Origin: Acanthococcus lagerstroemiae
Taxonomy: Eukaryota > Arthropoda > Insecta > Hemiptera > Eriococcidae
NCBI GenBank assembly: GCA_031841125.1
Contig: CM063114.1
Location: forward strand, 7,750,001-7,814,000
DNA length: 64,000 nucleotides
Direction of reading: 5' to 3'
Position 1 is the first letter of the stretch. Every line of letters begins with the position of its first letter. Shown here piece after piece: positions 12,406 through 26,800 of the stretch. Below the pieces are notes generated by a model. That model was not told where the DNA came from. It searched no databases and worked only from the letters and a program-made list of their open reading frames with translations. Made by a program: the position numbers and the translations under genes.

Positions 12406-13335
12406 GATTTTTTAAAATGCAATAAGCGCCTCTGAAGGTGTAAGATCCTATCTGCAGTAGGGACCAAACAACTCTCCTTCACTGAATGAAAATTTCACAC
12501 TTAAATAAGTTATAACCGAACTAGTGGAAAAATTTAGAACGCGAAATAGAGGATTTATAGACAAAAATTATTGAACTGAACCAAAAATTGAACATTGAAG
12601 AGCTTGATTATTGATTAATCAGAAATGACGCATGGCGGCATGGGGCATGAAGGGACAAGTGATAACTGATAAGATGAGGTGGCGAACAGTCGATCGACAG
12701 GTCGACAGCTAAACAGGGTAGAGGAAGATGCTTAAAAAACGAGAATTAAAAAGCACCTTAGTTGCTCGTGTTCCAGGAACAGTTTTGATTGTACTTTATT
12801 GTTGATTTCAGCATAGATGAAATTTTTTCGTAAGTCTGTGATTGGTTGAATTTTTATGGTTTCATGACGTCATGTCAATTCGGCCAATCGTCTTCCTGTA
12901 TTTGGCATAACCTGATCTTTCTTCTTTTCATGTTTTCGTAAATTTTTAGCGGGTTTTTGAGTACCGAAACAACGCCAAACTCTTGTCTATCTAATCAAAT
13001 TTCCTTTGAAAGCAGCTTCTTTATTTGTTATTTGTCCGCAGTTCGACGAATCATCTTTTCCAGTTCTTAAGGCAGGTATCTACCGATTATTAACAACTGC
13101 TAGTTGGTGATCATGTCCAGCTTCTTATTATATCCTTACAATTCACGTATCTTTCGGTTTGATGAGATATTAGTCCAAAGCTGAGCATATTCAAGTAGGA
13201 TCTTTCGATGTTGTCGAAAATTATATAACAGTTTCAGTCTCTGTCACTAATTAAGATGTGTTCTATTCGATGCCATTGCTTATGAGTTGTGACCAGCTGA
13301 AGATAATCGATATTTATTGCTGTTTATTTTATCAG
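12406..13335. promoter_or_regulatory. Head-to-head promoter region, ALKBH8 / TYMS
   Basis: 930 bp between divergent ATGs. No coding similarity. The TYMS ATG is preceded directly by TTTTATCAG, so it may open a second exon, with a non-coding leader exon further left in this region. Confidence 0.5.
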
Positions 13336-14539
<1,204 letters not shown>

Positions 14540-14888
14540 CGTGTACAAAGAATCACTTGAGGAACCAGTAGGTGTATTAATAGTGATCAGTCTTATTCTG
14601 TTAGTTGGTATTATTTATCATATTGGTATTTACACTAGAAATTATTATTATCTTCGATATTATTTTCATAAAATTATGGAATTCGAAGAACCTACCCTAG
14701 TATTAATCAAGTTGTCATTACATTTTAACCTGATTACTGAGTTCTTGTTCATTCATAACACATGCATATGCAGCCCTTGTTACCATGGTGATGAAACACG
14801 TTTTGTTGACATACATTACGAGAATACTTATTTTAAATGTTCGGTTACTATTATTGTTTCTGTATCCATTGAGTGATTTGTGACAGAG
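14540..14888. other. TYMS 3' UTR / DYNC2H1 5' region
   Basis: 349 bp between the TYMS stop and the proposed DYNC2H1 ATG, both on the plus strand. It is AT-rich, with no clear AATAAA and no coding resemblance. The DYNC2H1 promoter must lie here or inside TYMS. Confidence 0.4.
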
Positions 14889-17800
14889 ATGACAGATGTT
14901 CCTCATATGGATAATCTTTCGGACAGGAGAAAAGAGTTCATACTCAAAGTATCTGGTAAGAAAATGAAACTACAGGTACACTACTTAAGCATGAAATTTG
15001 TTATTTTCTTTTGACCTGGAGCACAATTTTAAATGTAGGAGATTATTTTGGCAACTTCACAAAAGAATTTTCCGATCAAATCATCAAGAATCATGAAGTC
15101 GATCGCTTTCTCGATGATGGCGAATGCTCTATCTTGTGCCTTGATATTCGAAATTCACAGCTTATTATGAAAAACCAAGTAAGAGAAACGTGTCATTTGG
15201 AAGTCTTAATGCCACCGGTATTTGCACCGCTTGTTTATCTTGTTTTTTGTTTCAGATACCACACGATTTTGACATGAAAAATTCGCTAGTTTTCTACAAA
15301 ACCGTTGCGAGTATTATCACCGATGACAATATCAACGACGTATTACGAATTTGCTCTTTGCAGAATCCACTTCTAAGTAGTTTTTACAACATACTGCAAA
15401 ACGTGTACATACCTGCGCTTTTTAAGGTATCAGGTCAATAATGCTCATCTGGAGTAAAGAGGAGAGAATTCTGAACAGTGATATTAATCATTTAATGGCT
15501 AGGAGGAAAAAGCGGTGGAAGATATCAAATTACGAACTCTGTTTGAGAATATGGAGGCCGGACTGAAGAGTGCTGTGATACGGAAGAATTTGATGGCGGA
15601 TAGTGTTCCAGACAAGCGTCTATCGCTCTGTGGTATACAAGAATTATTCTACCTTAATTTCAGTTGACGTGCGAGTATAATTGTAGTCAGAAACTCTCGA
15701 ATCATAGTTCATGCCTTAGTTAAATATTCCCTTTTTCAAAAAAGAGCATTCTAGGGCCAAAATCTTTTCAGAAATACAAAGAGTACAGTTTCTATTAAAC
15801 AAATTCCTGTAATAATAAATACCGCCAAAATAATTAACTTTAAAAATACTAATATAATTTATAAATATTTTAATATTAGGATATCTAATCGTATTTTATT
15901 ATACATTTTTAGATAGAATTTTAATAAAGTAATTATATTAACTTTGGTGTTGTGGGACGTATGGCGATGCACGCATGCCAGAGTGGCCCCTGAGACACCG
16001 CACCCCCGGCACCGGAAACTACCCTTTCGGGCATCGCATCAGTACCGAGGGGAACGCTTTGGGGCCGGGCCCGAGCCCCCATTTCTCCTGGCCGGAACGG
16101 TGCGCGCGTTCTGCCAGGGCCCCGCACTCCCAGAGCGCTCGCCTGGAAATTTCAGGTCCCCCGCAGCCGGACGCGCTGCCTCTTCCTCTTCACTCACTCA
16201 TCGTGTGAGACTCTTCCGATTGGAGCTCCAGCCCTTGCACTGCGGGCGAGCTCTGCTCCAGCCCTGGTGCTACGGGCGAGCTTCGCTGGATGGTATCCGC
16301 CGCCGCAGCAGCAGCAGCAACAGCAAGTCCAGCTTCTCCTCCTCCTTGCGTCCTCTGTCTCGACCACTCAGCCTCCATCTTCCGTCGCATGATGGTCGAA
16401 ACGAAACCCGACACCCGGTTCCAACCGCTTCGGCTCCTCAACAGCTCCGGGACCAGGGTGTCCGGCGCAAGACGGTCGATCACGCCGTCTCCGGGATCGA
16501 TCGTGACCGCCCCGCATCTCTCCTGCTCCCAGGCGTCGCACTCGAACAGCGTATGCCACGGGGTGTCCTCCTCTCCGCTTGCACAATGGGTGCACTCGGC
16601 GCTCCCCACCAAACCTATCCGGTGCAGGTACGAGCCGAAACAACCGTGTTCGCTCAAGACCTGGGTCAGGTGGAAGTTCAGGCTTCCACGGGTCGAGCTC
16701 ACCGATCGGCTCCCGGGTCCACTCGCCTTTTGCAATTATATTAACTTTAATTTTTACCTTAAAATTTAAAATTTGAATTAAAATAAATTTTTTTAATTTA
16801 AATAGTCGGTTACAAAGTGAAGTCTTTGGGGAACAATGGAGTAGGTAATTTGAAACTAATATCAAACTTCAGAGGTCTGAAGTTGTTACTTAGATGTGTT
16901 GCCTGTATTTGATTTCAGGGATCAGGCGCGGATTTATGAGCGGGGAAGGTGTTTAACACCCCCTTTTTTTCGTGGAAAGAAAAAACAGAAGAAAATGACT
17001 ATCCATAATGTCCCCCCTCCCCAAGATGTAATCGTAGATCCGCGTCTGTCATTTCCGTACCCCCCCCCCCCCCAATGTAATCCTAGATCCGCCCCTGTCC
17101 GGAGTATTTTGTTTTTGCGATCGGTTGGTGAAGATGAGGGGAGAGATGAGACTTTCTCTACGTTTCGCCCCATCCCTGTAATCTATACGCTAAGGCTTAG
17201 AGTGATCTCCTGTCTAATCAGTATTATAGCTGGAGATGTGAGGATATTAACAATAGTGATTTTTGCTCGATCAGTAAGTATTTTCTCACATCTGCACTGA
17301 ACCGTGACAGTGGCGTAACAAGTTTTTCTTGCCCTTGGAATCAAAATTCAATTGACGGCTCTGCAAATAACAATCAAATCGAAATTCGTAAAATGCGCCA
17401 AATATTGAAAATTAAGTATCAAGTTTTATCTCGATTGAAATGTATCAGCATTAGAACGTGCCACCCCCTCCCCCTACTACGTTGTTTTTCAATGGTATGT
17501 ATCTAGATGAATATCGGTGTGACGTTTTTTGTTACATTGTTATCAGAGCCGTACATTTCACTTTGGTTTGCTGAACAGGACCGTAGCAAAGCAACTTTTT
17601 TGGGGGTAGAGGAGTTTGAAATTTTTTCGATAGAAAACTGAAATATCAATACTACTGAGCAACAAACAAAATCTTGCAACTTTTTAGTTTGTCAACTGGA
17701 GTTGTTCGGTTTACCAACTCTTGAGAATGTCAATTTAAGGAGGGGGGGGGGTTGATGGACTTTGCGAGGGTTCTGGAGATGCTAAGCACTAAGGTCGACA

Positions 17801-20800
17801 TAGCCTCCCGAGAGAATATTGAAAATCTATTATTATGAGGATTAAAATCGATGTTAGAAATAAGCTAGCACTTTTAGCACCTTCCCCTTAGTTTTTTCAA
17901 CCGAAGTTTGATTATGGATGGTTCGTCTCTCATGCTTCCCGTGGCTGCAGCCCTGTTGCTGAAACTAGTTTCAGATCTTTGGCTGCTAGTATCACACGAT
18001 TCTTTTGGTTACAATGAGTGTTTTCCTTCCAATTTCTTTCGATATTTTATACAATATTTGCAGCCATGGAGACGATCTTTGTGAAGGCGATCGACCTTAC
18101 TGCCCACGGCTGTTACTCCATTTGATTAAGCTGATGGATTATGTCAACTTACAAGGGAGTTACAGCTCCCATGTTTTGGTTTTAGATTGTAGAAAGGTCA
18201 GGTGTTTTATTTGGTTTTTTCTTTTCTGACTTCAATTTAGGAATCCTGAATGTGAAGGATGAATGCGATTACTGGAATTATATTGCATCGCATCATGAAA
18301 ACCCTGATGAAAGAATAAAAGCAAGAAAAATTTTACCGATTCTGCAGCAACTTGATTCCAAGTAAATGTGGCCCATGTATCTGTTTATTTTTTTAATAAT
18401 TCACATTCTCACACTAGGTACCTACCCATAATGGAGTAACACGATCCTGAAATGTTCAGGCTGTCCATTTTCTCTATGCATTCATTTATTTTGGTAAATT
18501 TGATAGGTCTTCCTAAATCTTGGTATTGTACACATAAATTTCAACTTTACACTAAATTTACTGTGATATACAAAAATTGTTGGGCTTAATTTTTTTCTGT
18601 AAATTGAAATGTTTTTAGTTTTATTTAGTCTGTTTTTACAAGGTTGAATTTAGCATGGGTAAACATGTATGCCTTTTCAAATTTATCTAATTTTTTAAAA
18701 AATTTCATATTATTTTAATAATCTTACTCGTCTAAAATTCAGTAGTTTCAAAAACTTTGGTTAATTTTGCAATTTTATCAAATTTTGTTGCGGTTGAAGT
18801 TTTTGTTACATTTATTTGAATTGAATGTTTTGAGGGTGGGAGACAGAAGGGGTTGAGGATACATTTTTTTTAGCCGGTGAATAAAATGATTTTCTTTGAG
18901 AACGCCATGAAATTAGAGATCATTGCAAAGTTTTATCTATATTTTGTGCAAGTTGAGCTTGGAAATTTTTTGGATGTTTTCTAATTTTTAGTTCTCTGAA
19001 AATTCTAAACTTTTTGTATAATTTTCAAAATCTTGAAGTTTTTTTCCTTTTTGTATTCAATTTGGTGTCATTGATTCCTTCATTTTATATGAATTTTACG
19101 TTTTCGACAAATTTAAAATACATTTACGAAGTTTTTTGAAATCTATTTAATGAGAATTTACATAGAGCTTAACTTTCTCAAAGTGTGTGTTTCCAGCTTC
19201 ATTTGCTTCCAGGTCAGCCTCAACTCCATTTTGAGTTTATTAAGTAACTTGTTCAAGCCTTCCTTTGTGCTTCAACGTGCATTCAGTGGTTTACTAGACT
19301 ACTTCTCAATGTGACACCTTTTTTTTTTTTTTTTTTGTAGATTTGGTCAATCGAATCAACTTCAGAATTTAGATGATCTAATTGAAGACGCCTACAATGC
19401 TTTTGATGATATCTGGAAATTGGAAAACTGTAATTTTCCGGAAAGCAACATGATCAATTTATTCGATATCGTCGGTAAATATTTATTTTACGGATTATCA
19501 TTATGTATTATGAACAATAAAAGTGAAGTCTTTAACATGTGTGTAGTGCCAACTTAACATACAGCTGCCAAACGTGGACACTATCCTCCAAATTAAAAAT
19601 AACCCAGAACACAATAGAAAGATCGATGCTTAGCTACAAAAAGAAAAACGTATCAAATTATCTGAAATAATAATAAAATCAGGGGATAACATGGATATTA
19701 GTTTTTATTAGAAGACAGAAATGGAGATGGGCGGGACACGTGGCAAAGCTAAAGGATGAAAGATGGACATATAAAACAACGGTTCGGTACCTCTCACACT
19801 TGAGGAGGAATAAACGGCGACAGCTAAGTAGATGGAAGGACGATATTAACAGAAAATTTTCAGCTGATCGCGTCAGTGAGACTCGAATGAGAGCAATTAC
19901 AGGAAACCTTTGCTCTGTACAGGCCGAGGAGAATAAGTTATATGTAACTGTATCTCCTCAATAAAAGAATTTTGATTTTTGATTTGAAGTGAATTTTCTG
20001 CTGCTGTTTTCAGGTAATTTCATCTGCCATTCCATTCAAATGAACTTAAATACCAAAAAAATATGGACTGACTCATACTACGAAATCAACGAATTATTGA
20101 TGATGGTAGGTATTACAGAGTTCCTCAGTTCTGAACATTTCCCATGTTTCAATGTAGCTTCACCCCTGAGTTTCCACTCCATAACACGTTGGTCTGTTTG
20201 TCTCAGTGCTCGGAGATTTGTAACAAATGGATTGATACGTGTGTTCAACTGACCACGATTTTCTGGCCTCATTATGCGTCACATCCGTGGACACGAGGAG
20301 AATACGAATCCGCGTACATGAAGAAGTTCATTCAGCGTTTAAATGAGGTACTGATCTTGCTCAACAGAAACCTGGCGAATTTGCTCCAAAGCCCGTATAA
20401 AATGAAAATAAACAATAAGATTCCAATGCCTCCGCTCTGCGTGTTGCGGATGATGAGTTCCAGCTCCACCAAAACTCATGCTGTTTTACCCTCCCATTTC
20501 CGGGCATATGCCTGCTCATCTTTTTTTCCATATTATTCAGAGTGGCTACTTTTCTAGAAATCCTGGAAGTCAGGAAAAAGTCAAGGAATTTTGTGAGACC
20601 TGGAAAAGTCATGAAAAAGTCGGGGAATTTTGAAGAAAGTCTTATGATGTGAAAGTATTGTACAATTTTCTCTGTCAAACTCTATTGAACATTTTTTTAT
20701 TACGAAAAAGTTGGAAAATGGACTGAATAAGTCAGGGAATTTTATCCTCGAAAGTGGACACCCTGTTATTCTATCTAGAGTTTGTCTTCTCTCTGGGCCA

Positions 20801-23800
20801 GGTGTCTTTCGAAATTCATCCCTCCACCGAGAAGTTCGCCTCCCTCTGTCCCTTTTAAGATCGTACAGTGTCTACCCTTCACTAGCTTTCCCACCTTCCT
20901 CCCTCTCCCCTATCTCATGATACGCTTCTCATCAATTTATTTTTCTTGACAACCCTTCCTATGTCCTCCAGCTACGTTTCTGCCCTTAACCAAGACCCCT
21001 CGACTTTGTCTAGCTTTTTGACATTTAACGTACTGCGTTCCATTGATCTTTGCGTCACTCGTAACCCCCTCACATTAGCTTTGGTTAATGTTCATGTTTG
21101 GGCCTAATGTCAACACATGGTTGTACATAGCTACGCCAAACCACCGCCTCAGTTAAAATTGGAAATTTACCTTTGGATACTTTTTTCGAATTCCAGTGCT
21201 TTCTCCACTCAGTTATTCGAAATTTCTTTCTGTCTAGCACTTACAAAGGAGATTATTTGACCGAGATAACATACCTCGTCTACCCCCTGTACCCTTTAGT
21301 CTGCCTTAAGTGGTTGAAGAGACATACCAAGGTTTTTTGTATAGTAGTGTTTCCCCAAATTTCCTCACTATGTCCCGATTGAATTGTTTTTTATTTAGTT
21401 TTTCCTTTCAATCTCAAAAATTCTTTCACTACTAGCAAGCCCTCTACAATTGAAATTTATTATTCGTTAATTATTGTTCTTCCAACGTTTGCAGATTCTC
21501 GAGGTGAGAAACGTGCATCAAGCTATTTGTCAAATTTTGAACAAAACTGAGAGAGAAGAATTGAATGTTTTCGATCATTTCAATGTATTTTCTCGTAAGT
21601 GACTTTGTTTTCACGTCGTCAGTTTTACTGGTTCTTCATCGAAAACTAACTGGAGAAACTTGGGGAAGGTTCCAACCAGCAGTTGATACCCTCTAATTTT
21701 ACGAGTGAAAACCCATTTAAAATTCTGTTGAAACCTATGTAAATACATACGAAGTAATTTGTATGAACTTGTGTAAATTATATGTGCAGATATTAATGCC
21801 ATTCAGTACAACCCTTATACCGAACCTGTGTGGCAATCGGCTCTAAATTCCTTCAATGAGAATTTAAAGCCAATTCAAGAATACGTCGCCAAAAAAATTA
21901 AAGAGAAATTGAAGTTTTGCAGTACTGATGTGTTACAGGTAAATATTTCTTAGTTTATTTTTGTTCTAATTAACCCGCTAAGCTATATCCAATTCAGCTG
22001 GGAGGACCATCGTATTCTGTTATTAGTCAACTTCCCTGTTATACATAATTTTAATATTAATGCGTACTAACAAATCCAGTTTTCGGAAGTAATTTGATTT
22101 CTATGAAATACTTGATTGGATTGTCTGGCATTTGGAAGAGTATGAAACCGATCAAGATGAATGATCTGAAAGAAACTTGATGCTTTCAATGTAGGGGGCT
22201 GCGAACTACTGATATGTAGCTTACTGGTCTATGCGATTCTAAAATTTCAAATAGGTAATGCCTTGTTAGCAGATCTAGAGTCTAATCTCGTACTCTTATA
22301 ATAACGTATATCCCAGTTTAAACCCTGAAAGACCTCCTCCAACACGCAATTAAAAAGTAATGGTGATAGGGGGTCGCCCTGCCTGACTCCTTTCGTTTAA
22401 ACTGGGATAACAAAGGCTTGGAGGTTAACGGGAAAAGATTAAACAACCTGCGTTTCGCTGATGACGTGACTTTGGTGGCGGACTCCTTCTCTGATCTAAG
22501 GGAAATGATTCACGAACTAAGCTTTAACAGCCAAATAGCCGGCCTAACAATTAATTTTAAAAAATCGGTATTCATGGCACGAGAGACCCCAACGAAAAGT
22601 ATAAAAATCGGAGACAACGAAATAGCATGGACAGACGAAGCAATATATTTAGGGCAAATCATCACATTCGAGCAAAAAATGGAAAAGGAGATCAGGAGGA
22701 GGGTGAAGGGAGCATGGAAAAAATTCTGGATGTTAAAAAACATACTTAAAGGCAATTTCAAGCTAAGCCAGAAAGCCGAGATATACAATGCATCGGTACT
22801 ACCGACGATGATGTACGGATGTGCAACATGGACCCTTTCCGAGAAACTAAAATCAAGGATCACTTCCGCCGAGAATGCGATGATGAGGGCTATTCTAGGA
22901 TACAAAAAAATCGACAAAATCAGCATAGAAAGGATGAGGGGGAAAATCCCAAAACTCCAACACGCAATAACATACCACAGGAATATGAAATGGGGCTGGG
23001 CGGGTCATGTAGCTCGTATGGACCCTGACAGGTGGACCCACAGAACGACCTTCTGGAATATGGCGTTCAGAATAAGAAGAAGCGGAGGCCAAAGAAAGAA
23101 ATGGAGAACTGAAATTGACCGCTTCCTTCAGCACATGTACTTCCACCGCATAGCCACCACGAGATCCGAATGGGAGCGGGTGAGATACACCTTTGCCCTA
23201 AAAGGGCCGGGAGCACTTTCAGCGTAGCTGTAACAGCTTCCATAATGTAAAGGAAAATAAATAAATAAATAACGTATATCGCTATGTGGAACTTCACTAG
23301 AAGTAGGGAATCCCCCCCTCCCCTCAAAAAAGTGACCTGCAATTCTAAACTAATGAAGTATTCCGCCTAACGGCCTGATTTAAGATGGTCCTTGAGGCTA
23401 GCCCGTGGGGTCTGGTTGGCCGAGTGGATAGCGTGCTGCTCTTGGAATCCGGAGGTCCGGGGTTTGAGCCCACGTAGCAACTCGCTCCATTTCGACCCAG
23501 ACCGGTGTTTCGGACCAAGACAGCCCTAACAGCCTCCCCGCCGTCTCTGAGGTAATGCTCGAAAAGGCGGATTCCAGGGCTCTGGTTGAGAGCAAAATTA
23601 GAAAAGAGAAATAGGATGAGGCAAGCCCTTTACTTGTGTTCTACGTCAGCCATGTGGTTAAGATTTTCAAGTAATATGAGTAGACTTTGAAGCTCGCTAA
23701 ACGAATCGAGTTGATGTAATGAATGAAAAGCCCGAACCTTTTATTCACAGTCTGACGATTCTTTCAAAGTTCTGACAGTAAACTCAATCCATGTTTTCGT

Positions 23801-26800
23801 GTTTCAGCTTTTAGAATGGTTCAAACGATACCGAAACCTTATTCAAAAAGAAGAAATTAAAGCAATATTAAAAACGGAGAGACAGAATTTTCTGATCTTA
23901 TTGCAAGATTACATCAACGAGTTGTCATCCGAGGACTTTCTCTCATCTGATACAACTGCGAAGAAATTTCCGACTGAATTTTTCGATTTACCAGAAGTAG
24001 TGCTGAAAATAATGCACATGAAGGACATCAGCAGCCGAGTATGTACCGGCAAACGGGGTGAAAATGAACAGATTTTGAGGTTTTTGTAGAATATCTCTTT
24101 CAATTTTGAAGGTAAACATACCATTCAGTCTCGCTGTAAACATTTGACCTTTCGGAACAGCACAAAGTTGTCATAACTAGAGAAGGTTGGCTCATTCGGG
24201 TAGGCAACCCGCAACAATTCTTCCCATCTCACTCCTGCCGGAATTCACTTTATAAGAAAGTAATGTCAAAAGCGAATTTTTGCTGTAGAGGGCTCTTTTT
24301 TCTTTTTTTACGGTAGCCAATTGAATGTTATAAGTCGTTTTAAATAATAGAGAAATATGTTGAGGGCATCAGTTATGAGTAAAGATCGAGAGGAGCTCTT
24401 TTTCCGCAGGTGGCCTGTGTGATTGGCAGTTCAGTGACGTCACTGACGTCTTTGTGCCTTGCTAAATGATCAAACCTTGTAAAGTTATAAGAACCTTGGA
24501 AACAACACTGGCTAAGAAAAAAATCCTCTAACGAATACAGTTTTTTTTAAAAAATACCACCAAGAGTAAATAGCGACCACTTTAAGTAAAGGAAGTTGTG
24601 TGTTCCTCTCAAGTATTCCTAACATCCTTCCGGCTTACCCTCCCAGACTAGGGTATGCTCATGTGCGCAGATGTGAATGCTTGGGGGATAAGGTTTCAAT
24701 CTGCTGTTGCAGGGACGAAACAATGGCCGTGTGTGGGAGATGGGGGTGAAACACCTCCAATAATTTAGCAATCGGCAAATTTTGATTTTTTTTTCAATCA
24801 AAAAATATTTTGAATAAAAAATTAGCAAATTTTCAAATAAAAAAATTTTTGTTGGCGAATTTTTAGTTTTTAAGAAATACTTGTCGGCAAATTTTCCTTC
24901 TTCACCCCCCTCCCCCCGATGAAAATCAAGTTTCTCCTCTGGTTATAGCGTTGTATTTGATCAGCTATCAGCCTGAGTATGTTTTTTAAACAAAATATAG
25001 ACATAATCAAGATGTGGGTAGACCATTTTCATTTTATGTCTTAGGAGTTGTTTTTTTTTTTGGGAGGGGGGGAAGGAAATTGAATTTTTAGTTGTGTTAC
25101 TAGGAAGTAGGAAGCCAGACCAGTACTTGACCGCTTGTGTCTGCCAGGGCATTTGATATTCAACTAGGGCATGAGCCATAAGGGTATAATATAAAAAAAT
25201 GTTTGCTGGCTTCGCTTGTATGTGCTAGCCAGGGCGGCGCGTTTGCCAAAAGCCCTGGCTGCCCTAGCGTTAGCTACGGGCCTGTAGGGAGCTCCAACTT
25301 CCGGCAGCTTTTTTGAGGCCCAAAACTCTCGATACAATTACAGTTTCAACCGTCTTTCCTGTTCTATATTTGTTTTGTTTTGTGATGATGGAATTTTGAA
25401 CTTTGCAATCCTCCAAAATTTATTTATTTTAAAAGCTCAAAGTTTGTTCACCCTCACCTCACTATGTGGGGTGAAGATGAACTTACATGTTTCTGCATGG
25501 TAATTCTCTTTGAAGACGTGGTAAAGTAAATTTGAAGAAATTTTAATTTAAAAAAAACAAAAAAAGAATGTATTTAGTAGGTAATAATAATTATTTCGAA
25601 TCATATTATTAGACACAAATAAGTTGAAGGGTAGAAACGTGAACACTATAAAATCATTGAGAACATTAATGATACGTGGGGCATTCATAACAAAATCAGT
25701 TAAGTAGGTAGAATAAGCCACTGTAATAAAAACCTCGCATGTTATCTTCACCGCACAGCACTGTTGGAAGAATGAACGAGAACGAAAACGGCATGTTCTC
25801 GTTCTCAGAACGAGAATGAGAACAAGAACATGATGGGCTCGAGAACGAGGACAGGAAACGGGAACAGGACCAAGTAGGGAAGGAGAACGAGAATGGGAAC
25901 TTGGTAATTATTAAGGTAAGGAAAACGAGATGCATGAACGAAACCCATGTAGTTAGAGAAGAACAAACGAGGACGGGAATGAGATGATTTTGGCGTTTTT
26001 CGAACAACTTTGTAGCTGGCGCTTAAGTAAAATTCTGAAAGCCTAAAACCATCGATTATTTATTTTTTTAAATGAAAAAATCAAACTGCAGTACTCCAAT
26101 GTTGGAAAAACTAACGAGAATGAGAAGACAAACGGCATGTTCTCGTTTTCAGAACGAGAATGAGAACACGATGGGATTGAGAACGAGAACCGGAAACGAA
26201 AACAGGACCAGGTTGGAACAAGAACGGGAATGGGAACGAGAACAGGAACGTTGGTAATTTTAAGGTAAGAACAATACAGAACATGAATGAAAACCATGCA
26301 GTTAGAGAAGAAGGAACGGGAACGATGATTTTTGCGTTCTTCCAACACTGCCTCACAGTATCCTACTCTTCATATTATCACTTCTATCTTGAGAAAAGTA
26401 AATAAATTAGCAACCTAAACTGACTCATATATGAAATTGGATAAAATTCTCCACAAAATACATACTTTTGAATAGTCTCCGCCAAATTATTATGGAATGC
26501 TGGAGCACTGAATTAACAACTTTGAAAATTAGGCGTACAGGAGTTCCGAGTTTTTTTTCCCTAGCCGACCGAAATTACATTATGCGCCTGTTTCGATTGA
26601 TAACACTTATTGCGTATGTTTACCTTGACAAAAATAAGAAAGTGCTATGCCAGCACTGTAACATCAGTGCATCCGTGCACTGGGGCGCTACAATTCTACA
26701 TTTTTTGTTCATTTTCACCTCGTCGTTCATCTTCACCCCATTTGCCGGTAACTCAATCTCTTTATGTCGTATCTTTATATCAAGCTTCATATTGTTTCGT

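Noticed and set aside
15944..16744. Long plus-strand open frame, 266 codons, Arg/Ser/Pro-rich
   Set aside because: Antisense shadow of the GC-rich R1-like element; the minus strand carries the retroelement motifs.
23407..23480. Possible tRNA gene (A and B boxes present)
   Set aside because: No acceptor stem or closed cloverleaf can be drawn; a SINE head fits better.
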